A stretch of 64,000 bases of DNA from Fervidifonticultor_A tertius (GTDB taxonomy: Bacteria; Sysuimicrobiota; Sysuimicrobiia; Sysuimicrobiales; Humicultoraceae). Shown here piece after piece: positions 16,083-24,720 of the stretch. The notes under the pieces are model-generated. The model was not told the origin of the DNA. It saw only the letters and a program-made list of their open reading frames with translations, and did not search any database. Numbering within the stretch: position 1 is the stretch's first letter; every line of letters begins with the position of its first letter. The DNA lies in the NCBI GenBank assembly GCA_031459235.1, contig JAVKIY010000006.1, positions 1-64,000 of the forward strand, read 5' to 3'. Both the position numbers and the translations under genes were made by a program.

Positions 16083-17366
16083 GTGAAGCACGTGCTTGCC
16101 TTGCTCGCAGCCGTCGGCCTGCTCCTTGGCCTTGCGTCGGTCGGGGCCACGCAACAGCAGGTCACCATCACGTACTGGCAGTACTTTTTCGAGTCCAAGG
16201 TCCGGCTCATCGACCAGCTCATCCCGCAGTTTCAGGCGCAGAACCCCGGCATCCGCGTCGTCCACGAGAACTTCCCTTACGACACCTACAACCAAAAGGT
16301 GGCGAGCGCGGTGCCGGCGGGCCAGGGGCCGGATGTCATCAACCTGTTCTACGGCTGGGTGCCGCTCTACGTGGACTCGGGCTACCTCCAGCCACTGCCG
16401 ACCGACGCGTTCCCGGTGCAGGAACTGGAACGCGAGTTCGTGCCGATGCTCCGCAACTCGCGGTTCGACGGCAAGTACTGGGCGCTGCCCACCGCGGTCC
16501 GTAGCCTGGCGATGTTCTACAACGACGACCTGCTCGCACGCGCGGGCGTGGCGCGGGCACCCGTCACGTGGGATGAGTTCCTCGTCGCGGCAGAGAAGAC
16601 CACGGTTCGCGACGCGGCGGGCCGTATCCAGGTCGAGGGCTTCGGCATCGCCCCGGGCGGCCAGGACCACCACCTGATCCGCGAGGTCCTCTTTCGGCAG
16701 TGGGGCGCCGCGCCCTACAGCCCCGACGGCCGGCGCGTGACCTACGCGACCCCGCAGGGCGCCGAGGCGCTCAGGTGGTACACCGACCTGATCACCCGTC
16801 ACAAGGTCGGCGCGATCGACTTCTTCCCGGGCGCGAACGGCTACCGCAACGCGTTCATGGCGGGCCGCGCGGCGATGATCTTCGACGGGTCGTTCGCAAT
16901 CGGCGCCATCCGCGGCGGCACGCGCGCGAAGTGGGGTGTCGCGCCGCTGCCCCGGCGCTCGGCCGGCGGCGAGGCGTCGAACTTCGGATCGTACTGGGTG
17001 CACGGGCTCACCGTGCGCGCGACCGGCCCGAAGCGGGACGCGGCGATCAGGTTCCTGAAGTTCCTCGTCTCACCCGAGGTACAGCGGGTCTGGCTCGAGC
17101 GCGTGGGCGAGCTGCCCGCCAGCCGCAGCCTGGTCAGCGACGCGCGCCTGGCGAACGACGCGGTCTTCGGGCCGTTCATCCAGGGCCTGGCGTACTCGCG
17201 CGCGACGTTCTTCGTGGACGAGACCGCGCAGCGGCAGGTCCTGATGGACGCGGTCAACGAAGTCGTCGTGAACAACAAGAGCCCGATGCAGGCCCTCCAG
17301 GAGGCCGCCGCCAAGGAGCAGAAAATCCTCGACGACTTCTGGACGAAGCGGGCGAAGAAGCAGTAG
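16083..17366 (+). CDS. ABC transporter substrate-binding protein, family 1 (sugar type)
   Basis: Periplasmic binding protein of 427 aa, SBP_bac_1 family, usually for sugars or oligosaccharides. Sec signal: VKHVLALLAAVGLLLGLA, cleavage near GAT with no lipobox. Family features include ITYWQYFFESKVRLIDQLIP, the segment GKYWALPTAVRSLAMFYN and the C-terminal FLKFLVSPEVQRVWLERV. Start is GTG at 16083 with GGGGAGG 8 bases upstream; the longer frame to 16008 lacks support. It leads an operon with two MalF/MalG-type permeases and an amidohydrolase, with a strong hairpin after its stop. No ATPase is encoded, so a shared MsmK/UgpC-type ATPase is assumed. Confidence 0.93.
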   Translation: MKHVLALLAAVGLLLGLASVGATQQQVTITYWQYFFESKVRLIDQLIPQFQAQNPGIRVVHENFPYDTYNQKVASAVPAGQGPDVINLFYGWVPLYVDSGYLQPLPTDAFPVQELEREFVPMLRNSRFDGKYWALPTAVRSLAMFYNDDLLARAGVARAPVTWDEFLVAAEKTTVRDAAGRIQVEGFGIAPGGQDHHLIREVLFRQWGAAPYSPDGRRVTYATPQGAEALRWYTDLITRHKVGAIDFFPGANGYRNAFMAGRAAMIFDGSFAIGAIRGGTRAKWGVAPLPRRSAGGEASNFGSYWVHGLTVRATGPKRDAAIRFLKFLVSPEVQRVWLERVGELPASRSLVSDARLANDAVFGPFIQGLAYSRATFFVDETAQRQVLMDAVNEVVVNNKSPMQALQEAAAKEQKILDDFWTKRAKKQ

Positions 17367-17411
17367 CCCACACCCGGCGGCGGCGCGGAGCGCTCCCCGG
17401 GGGGTCGTCGG

Positions 17412-17438
17412 AGACGGCGGGCCCTGCGCCCGCCGTCT
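17412..17438 (+). terminator. intercistronic hairpin after sugar-binding-protein gene
   Basis: An 11-bp perfect stem (17412-17422 with 17428-17438), loop CCTGC, ends in TCTTT. It lies 45 bases past the binding-protein stop and about 107 bases before the first permease. This is a likely attenuating terminator or mRNA stabiliser giving more binding protein than permease. Confidence 0.7.
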
Positions 17439-17544
17439 TTGGCTTCGGGGCCCGCGGCCCAGACACCGAGAACCCGCAAGGCCGCAGGATGACCGAAGAA
17501 GGGACCCTCCCCCGGCGGGCGAACCCGCGATAGCAGACCCCGTC

Positions 17545-18471
17545 ATGGCCACCCGCACGCAGGCCGCGCCCACCACCTGGCCGCACCTGGGCCTCGGCGC
17601 CCGCCGGGCGCTGTGGGCCTACGCCTTCCTGCTGGTGCCGCTCGCGTTCTTCCTGGCCATCCGGCTCGCGCCGGCCGCGTCGTCGCTCTACATCAGCCTC
17701 CACGAGTGGAACATCATCTCGCCGGAGAAGCCGTTCGTCGGGCTGCGCAACTTCCAGACCCTGCTCGCCGACCCGCGGTTCGCCCGCGCGGCGCTGAACA
17801 CGGTCCGCTACGTCGCGGTGGGCATCCCGGCGCAGATCGTCCTGGGACTGTTGCTCGCCATGGCGTTGCGCCGCGTCACCCGCCTGCGCGGGCTGTTCCG
17901 GGCGCTGTACTTCATGCCGTTCGTCACCCCGGTGGTCGCCGCGGCGTGGGTGTGGCAGTGGATGTACTCGGAGCAGTTCGGCCCGCTCAACTCGATCCTG
18001 GTCGCCCTGGGGCTCCCCACGCTGCAGTTCCTCCGCTCCCCGGGCCAGGCGCTCTACGCGATCACCGCGATGATCGTCTGGCAGTACCTGGGCTTCCAGA
18101 TCGTCATCTTCCTGGCCGGGCTGGAGGCCATCCCGCGCGTCTACTACGAGGCGGCCGAGGTGGACGGCGCGTCGGGATGGCAGCTGTTCCGCCATGTCAC
18201 GATCCCCCTGCTGAACCCGACGTTGGTCTTCTCGATCGTCTACAGCACCATCATCTATTTGCAGCTGTTCACCCAGGTCCTCAACATGACGTTCCAGGAC
18301 CAGGGCGGCCCGCTGGCGAGCACGCTGACGCTCGTGCTCTACGTCTACCAACTCGGGTTCCAGCGGTTCCGGATGGGCGAGGCCGCCGCGGCCACCGCCG
18401 TGCTGTTCGCGGTCATCCTGGCGATCACGCTCCTCCAGATGAAGATCCTCTCAAAACCGGTAGAGTACTGA
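17545..18471 (+). CDS. sugar ABC transporter permease, MalF/UgpA type
   Basis: Inner-membrane permease of 308 aa with six predicted helices, the first at about residues 27-47 (YAFLLVPLAFFLAIRLAP). The EAA loop that docks to the ATPase reads YYEAAEVDGASGWQLFRHVT at about 200-219. FVGLRNFQTLL near residue 65 is the usual N-terminal periplasmic motif. Its stop overlaps the start of the second permease by one base (TGATG at 18469-18473). It forms a heterodimer with that protein and receives ligand from the family 1 binding protein encoded upstream. Confidence 0.94.
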   Translation: MATRTQAAPTTWPHLGLGARRALWAYAFLLVPLAFFLAIRLAPAASSLYISLHEWNIISPEKPFVGLRNFQTLLADPRFARAALNTVRYVAVGIPAQIVLGLLLAMALRRVTRLRGLFRALYFMPFVTPVVAAAWVWQWMYSEQFGPLNSILVALGLPTLQFLRSPGQALYAITAMIVWQYLGFQIVIFLAGLEAIPRVYYEAAEVDGASGWQLFRHVTIPLLNPTLVFSIVYSTIIYLQLFTQVLNMTFQDQGGPLASTLTLVLYVYQLGFQRFRMGEAAAATAVLFAVILAITLLQMKILSKPVEY

Positions 18472-19298
18472 TGGCGACCCGCGCGCGCTTCGACCCGAAG
18501 GTCGCGTTGATCTACGCGGTGCTGGCCGCCGGCACGGTCGTTGTGGCCTTCCCCTTCTTCTGGATGCTCTCCAGCGCGCTCAAACCGCCGATGGAGATCT
18601 TCGATCTGCGCTTCCTCCCCCAGCAGCCGACGCTCGACAACATCCGAGTGGTGCTCACGCGCACGCAGTTCCCCCGCTGGTTCTGGAACAGCTTCGTCGT
18701 CGCCGCCATCACCACGCTCAGCGTGGCCTTCTTCGACTCGCTGGTCGGCTACGCGCTGGCGAAGCTGCGGTTCTGGGGACGCGAGGTCATCTTCGTGCTG
18801 ATCCTGGCGACGCTGATGATCCCCACGGAGATGCTGGTCATCCCTTGGTACATCCTGTCCAGCAGCCAGGGGTGGATCAACACGTACTGGGGCATCATGT
18901 TCCCGGGCCTGATCACGGCCTTCGGCATCTTCCTGGTCCGGCAGTTCATGTCGGGCGTGCCGGACGAGCTGCTCGACGCGGGTCGCATCGATGGGGTGAG
19001 CGAGTTCGGGCTCTACTGGCGCATCGCGCTGCCGCAGATCAAACCGGCCATGGCGGCGCTGTGCATCTTCACGTTCCTGGGCAACTGGAACGCCTTCCTG
19101 TGGCCGATGATCGTGATCCAATCGGCCAGCATGCGCACGCTGCCGGTGGGGATCGCGCTGTTCTCGGGGGAGGCCGGGTCGCTGTGGCACCTAATCATGG
19201 CGTCGTCGGCCCTGGCGGTCATCCCCGTGCTGCTGGTCTTCGCGGTCCTTCAGCGGCAGATCATCGAGGGCATCGTGCTGACGGGGCTCAAGAACTGA
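18471..19298 (+). CDS. carbohydrate ABC transporter permease, MalG/UgpE type
   Basis: Inner-membrane permease of 275 aa with six helices. The first (AVLAAGTVVVAFPFFWMLSS) is followed by KPPMEIFDLRFLPQQPTLDN, the family's periplasmic loop; the coupling loop is LLDAGRIDGVSEFGLYWRI. Start is the ATG in the TGATG overlap with the MalF-type permease. The stop overlaps the amidohydrolase start in the same manner (19296-19300), so all three cistrons are tightly coupled. Confidence 0.94.
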   Translation: MATRARFDPKVALIYAVLAAGTVVVAFPFFWMLSSALKPPMEIFDLRFLPQQPTLDNIRVVLTRTQFPRWFWNSFVVAAITTLSVAFFDSLVGYALAKLRFWGREVIFVLILATLMIPTEMLVIPWYILSSSQGWINTYWGIMFPGLITAFGIFLVRQFMSGVPDELLDAGRIDGVSEFGLYWRIALPQIKPAMAALCIFTFLGNWNAFLWPMIVIQSASMRTLPVGIALFSGEAGSLWHLIMASSALAVIPVLLVFAVLQRQIIEGIVLTGLKN

Positions 19299-20257
19299 TG
19301 ACCCGCCTGCCCGTGCCGGTGCTCGACGCGCACGCGCACTTCCCGGTGCGACGGGCCGGCGGCGACGATCCGGCGCGCACGGCCTACGTCGGCCGTTTCG
19401 GCCGGCAGAAGTGGGAGCTGATCCAACGCCACCTGGCCGCCGACCAGGAAGCCTGGCGCCGCGCGTGGGGGTTCCCGGCACCCGAGCCGCCCGGCGAAGA
19501 CGCGGAGATGGCGGCGCGCTGGGCCCACGAGGTCGAGCGCCACGGCCTGGTCCGCGTGGTCTTCCTCACCGGGGGCGGCAACGACCGCCTCGCCGCGACG
19601 GTGCGCGCGCACCCGGGCAAGTTCATCGGGTTCGCCCACCACGACCCCTTCGTCCCGGGCGCGGCCGCGGAGCTGGAGCGCGCGGTGACGGAGCTTGGCC
19701 TGAGCGGCTACAAGATCGTCGCACCGCACCACCGCGAGCCCCTGAACGACGAGCGCCTCTACCCGCTGTGGGAGACGGCCGAGCGCCTGGGCGTCCCAGT
19801 GCTCATCCACTTCGGGCCGCTGCGCTACGAGGGCGTCGTGGCCGGTCCGAACATCAGCCCACTGGTGCTGCAGGACGTCGCGCGCGCGTTCCCGGGCGTG
19901 CCCTTCATCGTGCCCCACTTCGGGTGCGGCTACCCGCGTGAGCTGCTGCACCTGATGTGGGTGTGCGGGAACGTCTACGTGGACACCTCGGGCAGCAACG
20001 AGTGGATCCGGTGGATGCCCTACGAGCTCACGATCAAGAGCCTGTTCCGCAAGTTCCTGGAGACCGCCGGGCCGCAGCGCGTGTTGTTCGGCACCGACTC
20101 GTCGTGGTTCCCGCGCGGGTTCGCGCACACCTACCTCGAGGTCCAGTTCCGCGCGTGCCAGGAGATCGGCGTGCCCGAGGCCGACCTGCGGCTGATCTTC
20201 GCGGGGAATGCCGCGCGGCTGCTGGGCGTGGCCGTGCCGGGCGACGACGTCGCCTAG
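19298..20257 (+). CDS. amidohydrolase family 2 protein
   Basis: TIM-barrel amidohydrolase of 319 aa related to the 2-amino-3-carboxymuconate-semialdehyde decarboxylase/lactonase group. The metal HxH is in VLDAHAHFPV at the N-terminus, a His in VPVLIHFGPL, another in FIVPHFGCGY, and the Asp in VLFGTDSSWFPR. This group decarboxylates aromatic acids or hydrolyses lactones; the specific reaction is unknown. The gene starts in a TGATG overlap with the MalG-type permease, so its substrate is probably what that importer delivers. Its TAG stop interlocks with that of the convergent acyl-CoA synthetase in CTAG. Confidence 0.88.
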   Translation: MTRLPVPVLDAHAHFPVRRAGGDDPARTAYVGRFGRQKWELIQRHLAADQEAWRRAWGFPAPEPPGEDAEMAARWAHEVERHGLVRVVFLTGGGNDRLAATVRAHPGKFIGFAHHDPFVPGAAAELERAVTELGLSGYKIVAPHHREPLNDERLYPLWETAERLGVPVLIHFGPLRYEGVVAGPNISPLVLQDVARAFPGVPFIVPHFGCGYPRELLHLMWVCGNVYVDTSGSNEWIRWMPYELTIKSLFRKFLETAGPQRVLFGTDSSWFPRGFAHTYLEVQFRACQEIGVPEADLRLIFAGNAARLLGVAVPGDDVA

Positions 20258-22404
20258 ACGCCGTCCGCGGGCGGCGCGGCCGGCGCGTGGGGGTGCGCGA
20301 GGGCATCCGCGGCGACGCAGCCCCGCTCGCGCACGATCAACGGGTTGACCTCGATCGACGCCAGGTCCTCGGCCATCGCCATGGCCAGGTGGGACACCCG
20401 GCTCGCGGCCAGCGCGGCCGCATCCAGGTCCAGGGCGCCCTGCGCGGCGGCGTCCCGCAGGGCCGGGCCGGCCCGCAGTCCCTCGAGCATCGCGCGCACG
20501 CGCCCGGGGTCGGCGGGCGCGAGCGCCAGCGCGACGTCGCGCAAGGCCTCGGCCCAGACGCCGCCCAACCCGACCGCCAGCACGGGTCCGAACTGCGGGT
20601 CCACGCGCGTGCCGACGAGCAGCTCGACGCCGCGTGCCATGGCCTGCACCATGACCCCCAGGCGGCGCGCGCCCTCGGGCAGCGGCGCCGACGCGAGCGC
20701 ATCGTAGGCCCGCGCCACCTCGTCCGCGGTGCGCAGGTCCAGCCGCACGAGCCCCCAGGCGGCCTTGTGCGCCAGCCCGGCGGCGGCGGCCTTGGCGACC
20801 ACGGGATAGCCGATGCGCTCCGCGGCCGCGACCGCCGCCTCGCGCGAGGCGACCACGGCGAACCGCGCCACCTCGATTCCCGCGGCCTCGAGCAACCGGT
20901 ACGCCTCCGCCTCGGCGAGCGCGCCGCTTCCGCCGCGCGCCAGCGCGCGCACCTCGGCCGGCACCCGGACCGCGCCGATCTCCGGCGCCCGCGCGCTCGC
21001 CCCGCCCGCGGCAGGCCGCGGCACGGTCACGCCGCGCAGCGCCGCGAGCGCGGTCAGGTCGTTGAGGAACGGCACCGGGCTCGTCGCGACCTCTTCGCGC
21101 CAGTAGCCGGACAGGCCCTCGGGGATGCTGGAGATCACCACGAGTTGCTTCGTCGTGTGCGCGTGGCGCGCGACGAAGCGCCGAATCAGCCGCTGGTGCG
21201 CCGGGCTGCCGCCTTTCTTCTTGAGGTGGATGACCAGCGCGATCACCCCGACGTCGGGGTCGGCGTCGAGCGCGTCCACCACGTGCGCGAACAGCGCCTC
21301 GTCCTCGATGGCCGCGGCGGTCACGTCCAGCGGATTGTCGGCGACGCTGATGCTCGGGATCAGCCGCGACAGGCGCTCGCGTGTCGCCGCCGAGAGGTCG
21401 GCCAGCCGCACCCCGGCGCGGTCGGCCAGGTCGGCCACCAGCGCCTTGATGCCGCCGGAGATCGTGATCGCGACCAGGCCGCCCCGCGCCCCAAAGCGGC
21501 GGCGGCCGTGGAAGGCCAGGTGGTCGGCGAAGCCGGAGATCGTGGAGGCGACGTCGATGCCGGCGTCGCGGCAGACCGCGTCGAACACCTCGGCGGAGCC
21601 GGCGAGCCCGGCGGTGTGCGTGCGCACCGCATCCGCGCCGCGCGTCGATCGGCCGAGCTTGAGCGCGACCAGGTGCTTCCCGGCCGCCCGCGCGCGCGCG
21701 GCGGTCGCGAGGAAACGCCGGCCGTCGCGCACCGTCTCGAGCACCAGCCCGATCACGCGGGTCTCGTGGTCGCCGGCCAGATAGTCGAGGCAGGTGTCGG
21801 TGTCCAGTCCCTCCTCGTTGCCCGTGGAGACGAGGAGGCTGAAGCCCAGACCGATCTGCGTGCCGTACTCCATCGTGGAGATCAGGATGCCGGCGCTCTG
21901 CGAGATCACGGCGACCGGGCCAGATCGCAGGTCCTCGGGCACGCTCCTCGGCGGAATCGCGATCGCGGGGACACGGCCGCGCACGTTGAGAAACCCGATC
22001 GCGTTGGGCCCGAGCAGGTGCACGCCGCCCGCGCGCGCGGCCTCGCCTGCCCGCGCCTGCAGCGCGCGGCCGGCCGGCCCCAGCTCGGCGAACCCCGCGG
22101 TCACGACCACGGCACCGCCGACGCCCGCGCGGCCGCAGTCGGCCAGCACCTCGGGGACGATCTGTGGCGGCGTCAGCACCATGGCCAGGTCCACGCGCGC
22201 CGGCAGCGCCGCGAGGGAAGGGTAACAGCGCTCGCCGAGCACCTCGTCGCGGTTCGGGTTCACCGGGTAGATCGCGCCCGGGTACCCGCGCGCACGCAGG
22301 GTGACCAGCAGGTCGCGCGCCAGTCCCGGCGTCTCCGAGGCGCCGACGACCGCGATGGCCGCCGGCGCGAAGAGCCGGTCGAGCCCGACGGGCGCGCCGG
22401 CCAT
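20254..22404 (-). CDS. NDP-forming acyl-CoA synthetase (acetate--CoA ligase, ADP-forming, family)
   Basis: Fused alpha-beta acyl-CoA synthetase of 716 aa that couples acyl-CoA formation or cleavage with ATP/ADP. Residues 1-450 hold the CoA-binding domain (AIAVVGASETPG near 20) and the succinyl-CoA-ligase-like domain with the phospho-histidine segment LGRSTRGADAVRTHTAGLAG. The C-terminal 230 residues form an ATP-grasp domain (AEAYRLLEAAGIEVARFAVV; GYPVVAKAAAAGLAHK) ending ASIEVNPLIV. The start ATG overlaps the TGA of the enolase-superfamily gene by one base, which fixes it; a longer frame reads into that gene. A role in activating an organic acid made by the neighbours is plausible. Confidence 0.92.
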   Translation of the reverse strand: MAGAPVGLDRLFAPAAIAVVGASETPGLARDLLVTLRARGYPGAIYPVNPNRDEVLGERCYPSLAALPARVDLAMVLTPPQIVPEVLADCGRAGVGGAVVVTAGFAELGPAGRALQARAGEAARAGGVHLLGPNAIGFLNVRGRVPAIAIPPRSVPEDLRSGPVAVISQSAGILISTMEYGTQIGLGFSLLVSTGNEEGLDTDTCLDYLAGDHETRVIGLVLETVRDGRRFLATAARARAAGKHLVALKLGRSTRGADAVRTHTAGLAGSAEVFDAVCRDAGIDVASTISGFADHLAFHGRRRFGARGGLVAITISGGIKALVADLADRAGVRLADLSAATRERLSRLIPSISVADNPLDVTAAAIEDEALFAHVVDALDADPDVGVIALVIHLKKKGGSPAHQRLIRRFVARHAHTTKQLVVISSIPEGLSGYWREEVATSPVPFLNDLTALAALRGVTVPRPAAGGASARAPEIGAVRVPAEVRALARGGSGALAEAEAYRLLEAAGIEVARFAVVASREAAVAAAERIGYPVVAKAAAAGLAHKAAWGLVRLDLRTADEVARAYDALASAPLPEGARRLGVMVQAMARGVELLVGTRVDPQFGPVLAVGLGGVWAEALRDVALALAPADPGRVRAMLEGLRAGPALRDAAAQGALDLDAAALAASRVSHLAMAMAEDLASIEVNPLIVRERGCVAADALAHPHAPAAPPADGV

Positions 22405-23594
22405 CAGGGGCGGACCGTGAACGCGGCCTCGGTGAGCGGCCCGATGCGCTCGGTGTCCACCTCGACCCCGAGCCCTGGGCCGCCCGGGACGGTGAACAGA
22501 CCGCGCGCCGGCAGCAGCGGCTCGCGCAGCACGGCATCGCGCAGCGGGTTGTCGCTGACGTCGAACTCGATCCAGTCGAGGTCGGGCGCGGGCAGACTGA
22601 CCGCCGAGGCCGTGGCCGCGCGTGCGTGCAGCGAGGCCGCCACGAGCAACCCGGTGCCCCAGCCCGTGGGGCAGTACCGGAACCCGAAGCGCGCCGCCTG
22701 GTCCGCGGCCGCGACCGCCTCGCTGATGCCGCCGACGGCCGCCACGCTCGGCTGGACGATGTGGAGCGCCCGCGCCTCCAGCAACGGCAGGAACGCCTGG
22801 CTGGAGGGCAGGTCCTGGCCGCCCGCGGTCCACATGCCGGTGGCCGCGGCGAGCGCACGGTAGCCCTCGACGTCGTCGATCGGGATCGGCTCCTCGAACC
22901 AGTAGGTGCCCAACGCCGCGAGCCCGCGCGCCATCTGCAGCGCGGTGCGCAGCGGGTAGCCCGAGTTCGCATCGGTGCAGAGCATGACGCCGTCGGGGAG
23001 GGCGTGCCGGATCGCCTCCACATGCGCCAGGTCGCGCTCGGGGCTGAGCCCGCCCACCTTTACTTTCACCCCGCGGAAGCCGGCCGCCGCGTGGCCCCGC
23101 GCCTCGTCCACGCGCGGGGCGGGGTCGTCGGCCTCCGCCGGGTAGAACACCGCGGTCGCCACAGCCGGAAACGACGCCCCTGGCCGGGCGCCGAGCAGCC
23201 CGCAGACCGGCTGCCCGAGCAGCCGACCGCGCAGGTCCCACAGCGCGACGTCGATCGCGCTGATGCCGCGGATGGCGCCGGTCCCCATCCCGCGGCTCGC
23301 GCGGCGCATCGTGAGGTTCAGGTCGCGCACCGCGAGCGCCTCACCGCCCAGCAGCGCCGGCGCCAGCACCGTGCGCACGTGCTCGAGGATCGGCTCGGAC
23401 GGGCTGCCCAGCGCCGGAAACGTCTCGCCCCAGCCGCTCGTGCCGCCCGCGTCCACGCGCACCAGCACCGCGGTGCGGTGGGTGTGACTGCCGCGCACCG
23501 CGGACGCCGAGAACGACCGGGCAACCGGAGCCTTGAGGAAGAACGCGGAGACCGCGGTGATGCGGGCGCTCATGGACGCGTCGGTGTCGATCAT
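22404..23594 (-). CDS. mandelate racemase/muconate lactonizing enzyme family protein, atypical active site
   Basis: Enolase-superfamily protein of 396 aa (389 if the ATG at 23573 is used). The catalytic KxK is present (K177, K179 in GVKVKVGG), as are the metal ligands D208 (CTDANSG) and Glu in WFEEPIP. The third metal ligand, normally Glu in a GE motif, is Gln in AGGQDLPSS. The Asp and His of the second acid/base dyad are also missing (QPSVAAVGG for QPD, YCPTGWG for PH). It may therefore catalyse only Lys-based chemistry or have lost activity. It is co-translated with the acyl-CoA synthetase through a one-base overlap and is divergent from the aldolase gene. Confidence 0.85.
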   Translation of the reverse strand: MIDTDASMSARITAVSAFFLKAPVARSFSASAVRGSHTHRTAVLVRVDAGGTSGWGETFPALGSPSEPILEHVRTVLAPALLGGEALAVRDLNLTMRRASRGMGTGAIRGISAIDVALWDLRGRLLGQPVCGLLGARPGASFPAVATAVFYPAEADDPAPRVDEARGHAAAGFRGVKVKVGGLSPERDLAHVEAIRHALPDGVMLCTDANSGYPLRTALQMARGLAALGTYWFEEPIPIDDVEGYRALAAATGMWTAGGQDLPSSQAFLPLLEARALHIVQPSVAAVGGISEAVAAADQAARFGFRYCPTGWGTGLLVAASLHARAATASAVSLPAPDLDWIEFDVSDNPLRDAVLREPLLPARGLFTVPGGPGLGVEVDTERIGPLTEAAFTVRP

Positions 23595-23676
23595 ACCACG
23601 TTGTCTATGGCCGATTCCGCGGGGCGCTAGTCGCCCCGCCAAAGGGCGCGACCGACGGAGGTCGAACTCTTCCTCC

Positions 23677-24468
23677 ATGTTCGCCAACCCCGTGAAGGAT
23701 CGTCTCCGGCAGGGACTTCCGTCGGTCGGCAACTGGATCAGCCTCCCCTCGGCGCCCGTCGTCGAGGTCATCTCGGCGTACCAGCCCGACTGGCTCGTCT
23801 TCGACACCGAGCACGGCCCGGCGGGCTGGGAGCTGGTGGAGGACCTGGCACGCGCCACCGGGGGCACCGGGATTGTCCCCATGGTGCGCATCGTCAACAG
23901 CGACCCCGGGTTGTTCAAGCAGGCGTTCGACCGCGGCGCGTTCGGCGTGGTCGTGCCGATGGTGAGCACGCCGGAGCAGGCGCGGGCCGCGGTGGCGTGG
24001 TCGAAGTACCCGCCCGAGGGCGTCCGCGGGGTGGCGGGCAGCCGGGTGAACCGCTACGGGCTCGACCTGCCCGAGTACTTCGCGCGCTGGAACGAGCTGG
24101 TGCTCGTGGTGCTCCAGGTCGAGACCCCGGAGGCGCTCGAGCACGTGGACGCGCTCGCGGCCACGCCCGGCGTGGACGTCCTGTTCGTGGGGCCCAACGA
24201 TCTCTCGGCCAGCCTCGGGGTGTTCCGGCAGTTCGACCACCCCACGTTCCGGCGTGCCCTCGACCGCGTGCTGGCGGCGACCGCGCGCCGGGGGATCGCC
24301 GCCGGCTACATGGCGAGCACCGCGGACGAGGTGTTGCAGCGGATCGACGAGGGGTTCCGCTTCGTCTCCGCCGGAAGCGATGCGCGCATGCTGGCGGGCG
24401 CCGCGGCGGCCACGTACAAGAAGATCCGGGACGGGCTCGCCGAGCGGAAGATCGCGGCGCGTGCCTAG
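23677..24468 (+). CDS. HpcH/HpaI aldolase family protein
   Basis: Class II pyruvate aldolase-type protein of 263 aa. Family motifs: VFDTEHGP with the acid-base region near residue 40, the metal-binding Glu in VLQVETPEALEHVD, and VDVLFVGPNDLSASLG with the second metal ligand Asp. These enzymes cleave or form 2-keto-3-deoxy acids or 4-hydroxy-2-oxo acids. I start at the ATG at 23677 (MFANPVKDRLRQG), which matches the family; GGAGG is about 15 bases upstream, further than usual. It is divergent from the enolase-superfamily gene, 82 bases apart, and could act downstream of a dehydratase in sugar-acid breakdown. Confidence 0.93.
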   Translation: MFANPVKDRLRQGLPSVGNWISLPSAPVVEVISAYQPDWLVFDTEHGPAGWELVEDLARATGGTGIVPMVRIVNSDPGLFKQAFDRGAFGVVVPMVSTPEQARAAVAWSKYPPEGVRGVAGSRVNRYGLDLPEYFARWNELVLVVLQVETPEALEHVDALAATPGVDVLFVGPNDLSASLGVFRQFDHPTFRRALDRVLAATARRGIAAGYMASTADEVLQRIDEGFRFVSAGSDARMLAGAAAATYKKIRDGLAERKIAARA

Positions 24469-24532
24469 CGCGGCCGTGCCGCGGGCGGCGGCGCCGAGGC
24501 AGGCCGCGCAGCGGGGACGGGCGGCGCCGCGT

Positions 24533-24664
24533 TTACGGCCGCCGGCGGTGGCGCTCGCGGATGAGGCGCAGGAGCGCGGCGTAGGCGACGAAGGCGCTCA
24601 CGAGGATCGCCGCGACGGCCAGCACGAGCCCGGCGGCGAGCAGGAACGAGAAGCCCTCGGGCAT
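24533..24664 (-). CDS. 43-residue single-pass membrane protein
   Basis: Short gene with a strong ribosome binding site: GGGAGGG 4 bases before the ATG at 24664. The product is MPEGFSFLLAAGLVLAVAAI followed by LVSAFVAYAALLRLIRERHRRRP, one TM helix of about 25 residues and an Arg-rich cytoplasmic tail (inside by the positive-inside rule). No family is recognised. It lies alone on the minus strand between the aldolase and creatininase genes. The clean start signal and coherent hydrophobic profile argue that it is real, but such a small frame could arise by chance. Confidence 0.5.
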   Translation of the reverse strand: MPEGFSFLLAAGLVLAVAAILVSAFVAYAALLRLIRERHRRRP

Positions 24665-24720
24665 ACACCCTCCCGGTCGGGTATTCCCCGATCGGCGCAC
24701 CACCACTCCTGGAGGCCGCC

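Noticed and set aside
19250..23241. Very long open frames antisense to or out of frame with known genes (for example about 1257 and 995 codons here)
   Set aside because: They are consequences of high GC at third positions. The real genes in the same stretch show full domain motifs, while these frames are low-complexity Arg/Ala/Gly/Pro-rich translations. Only the part of the 995-codon frame from the ATG at 22404 is real.
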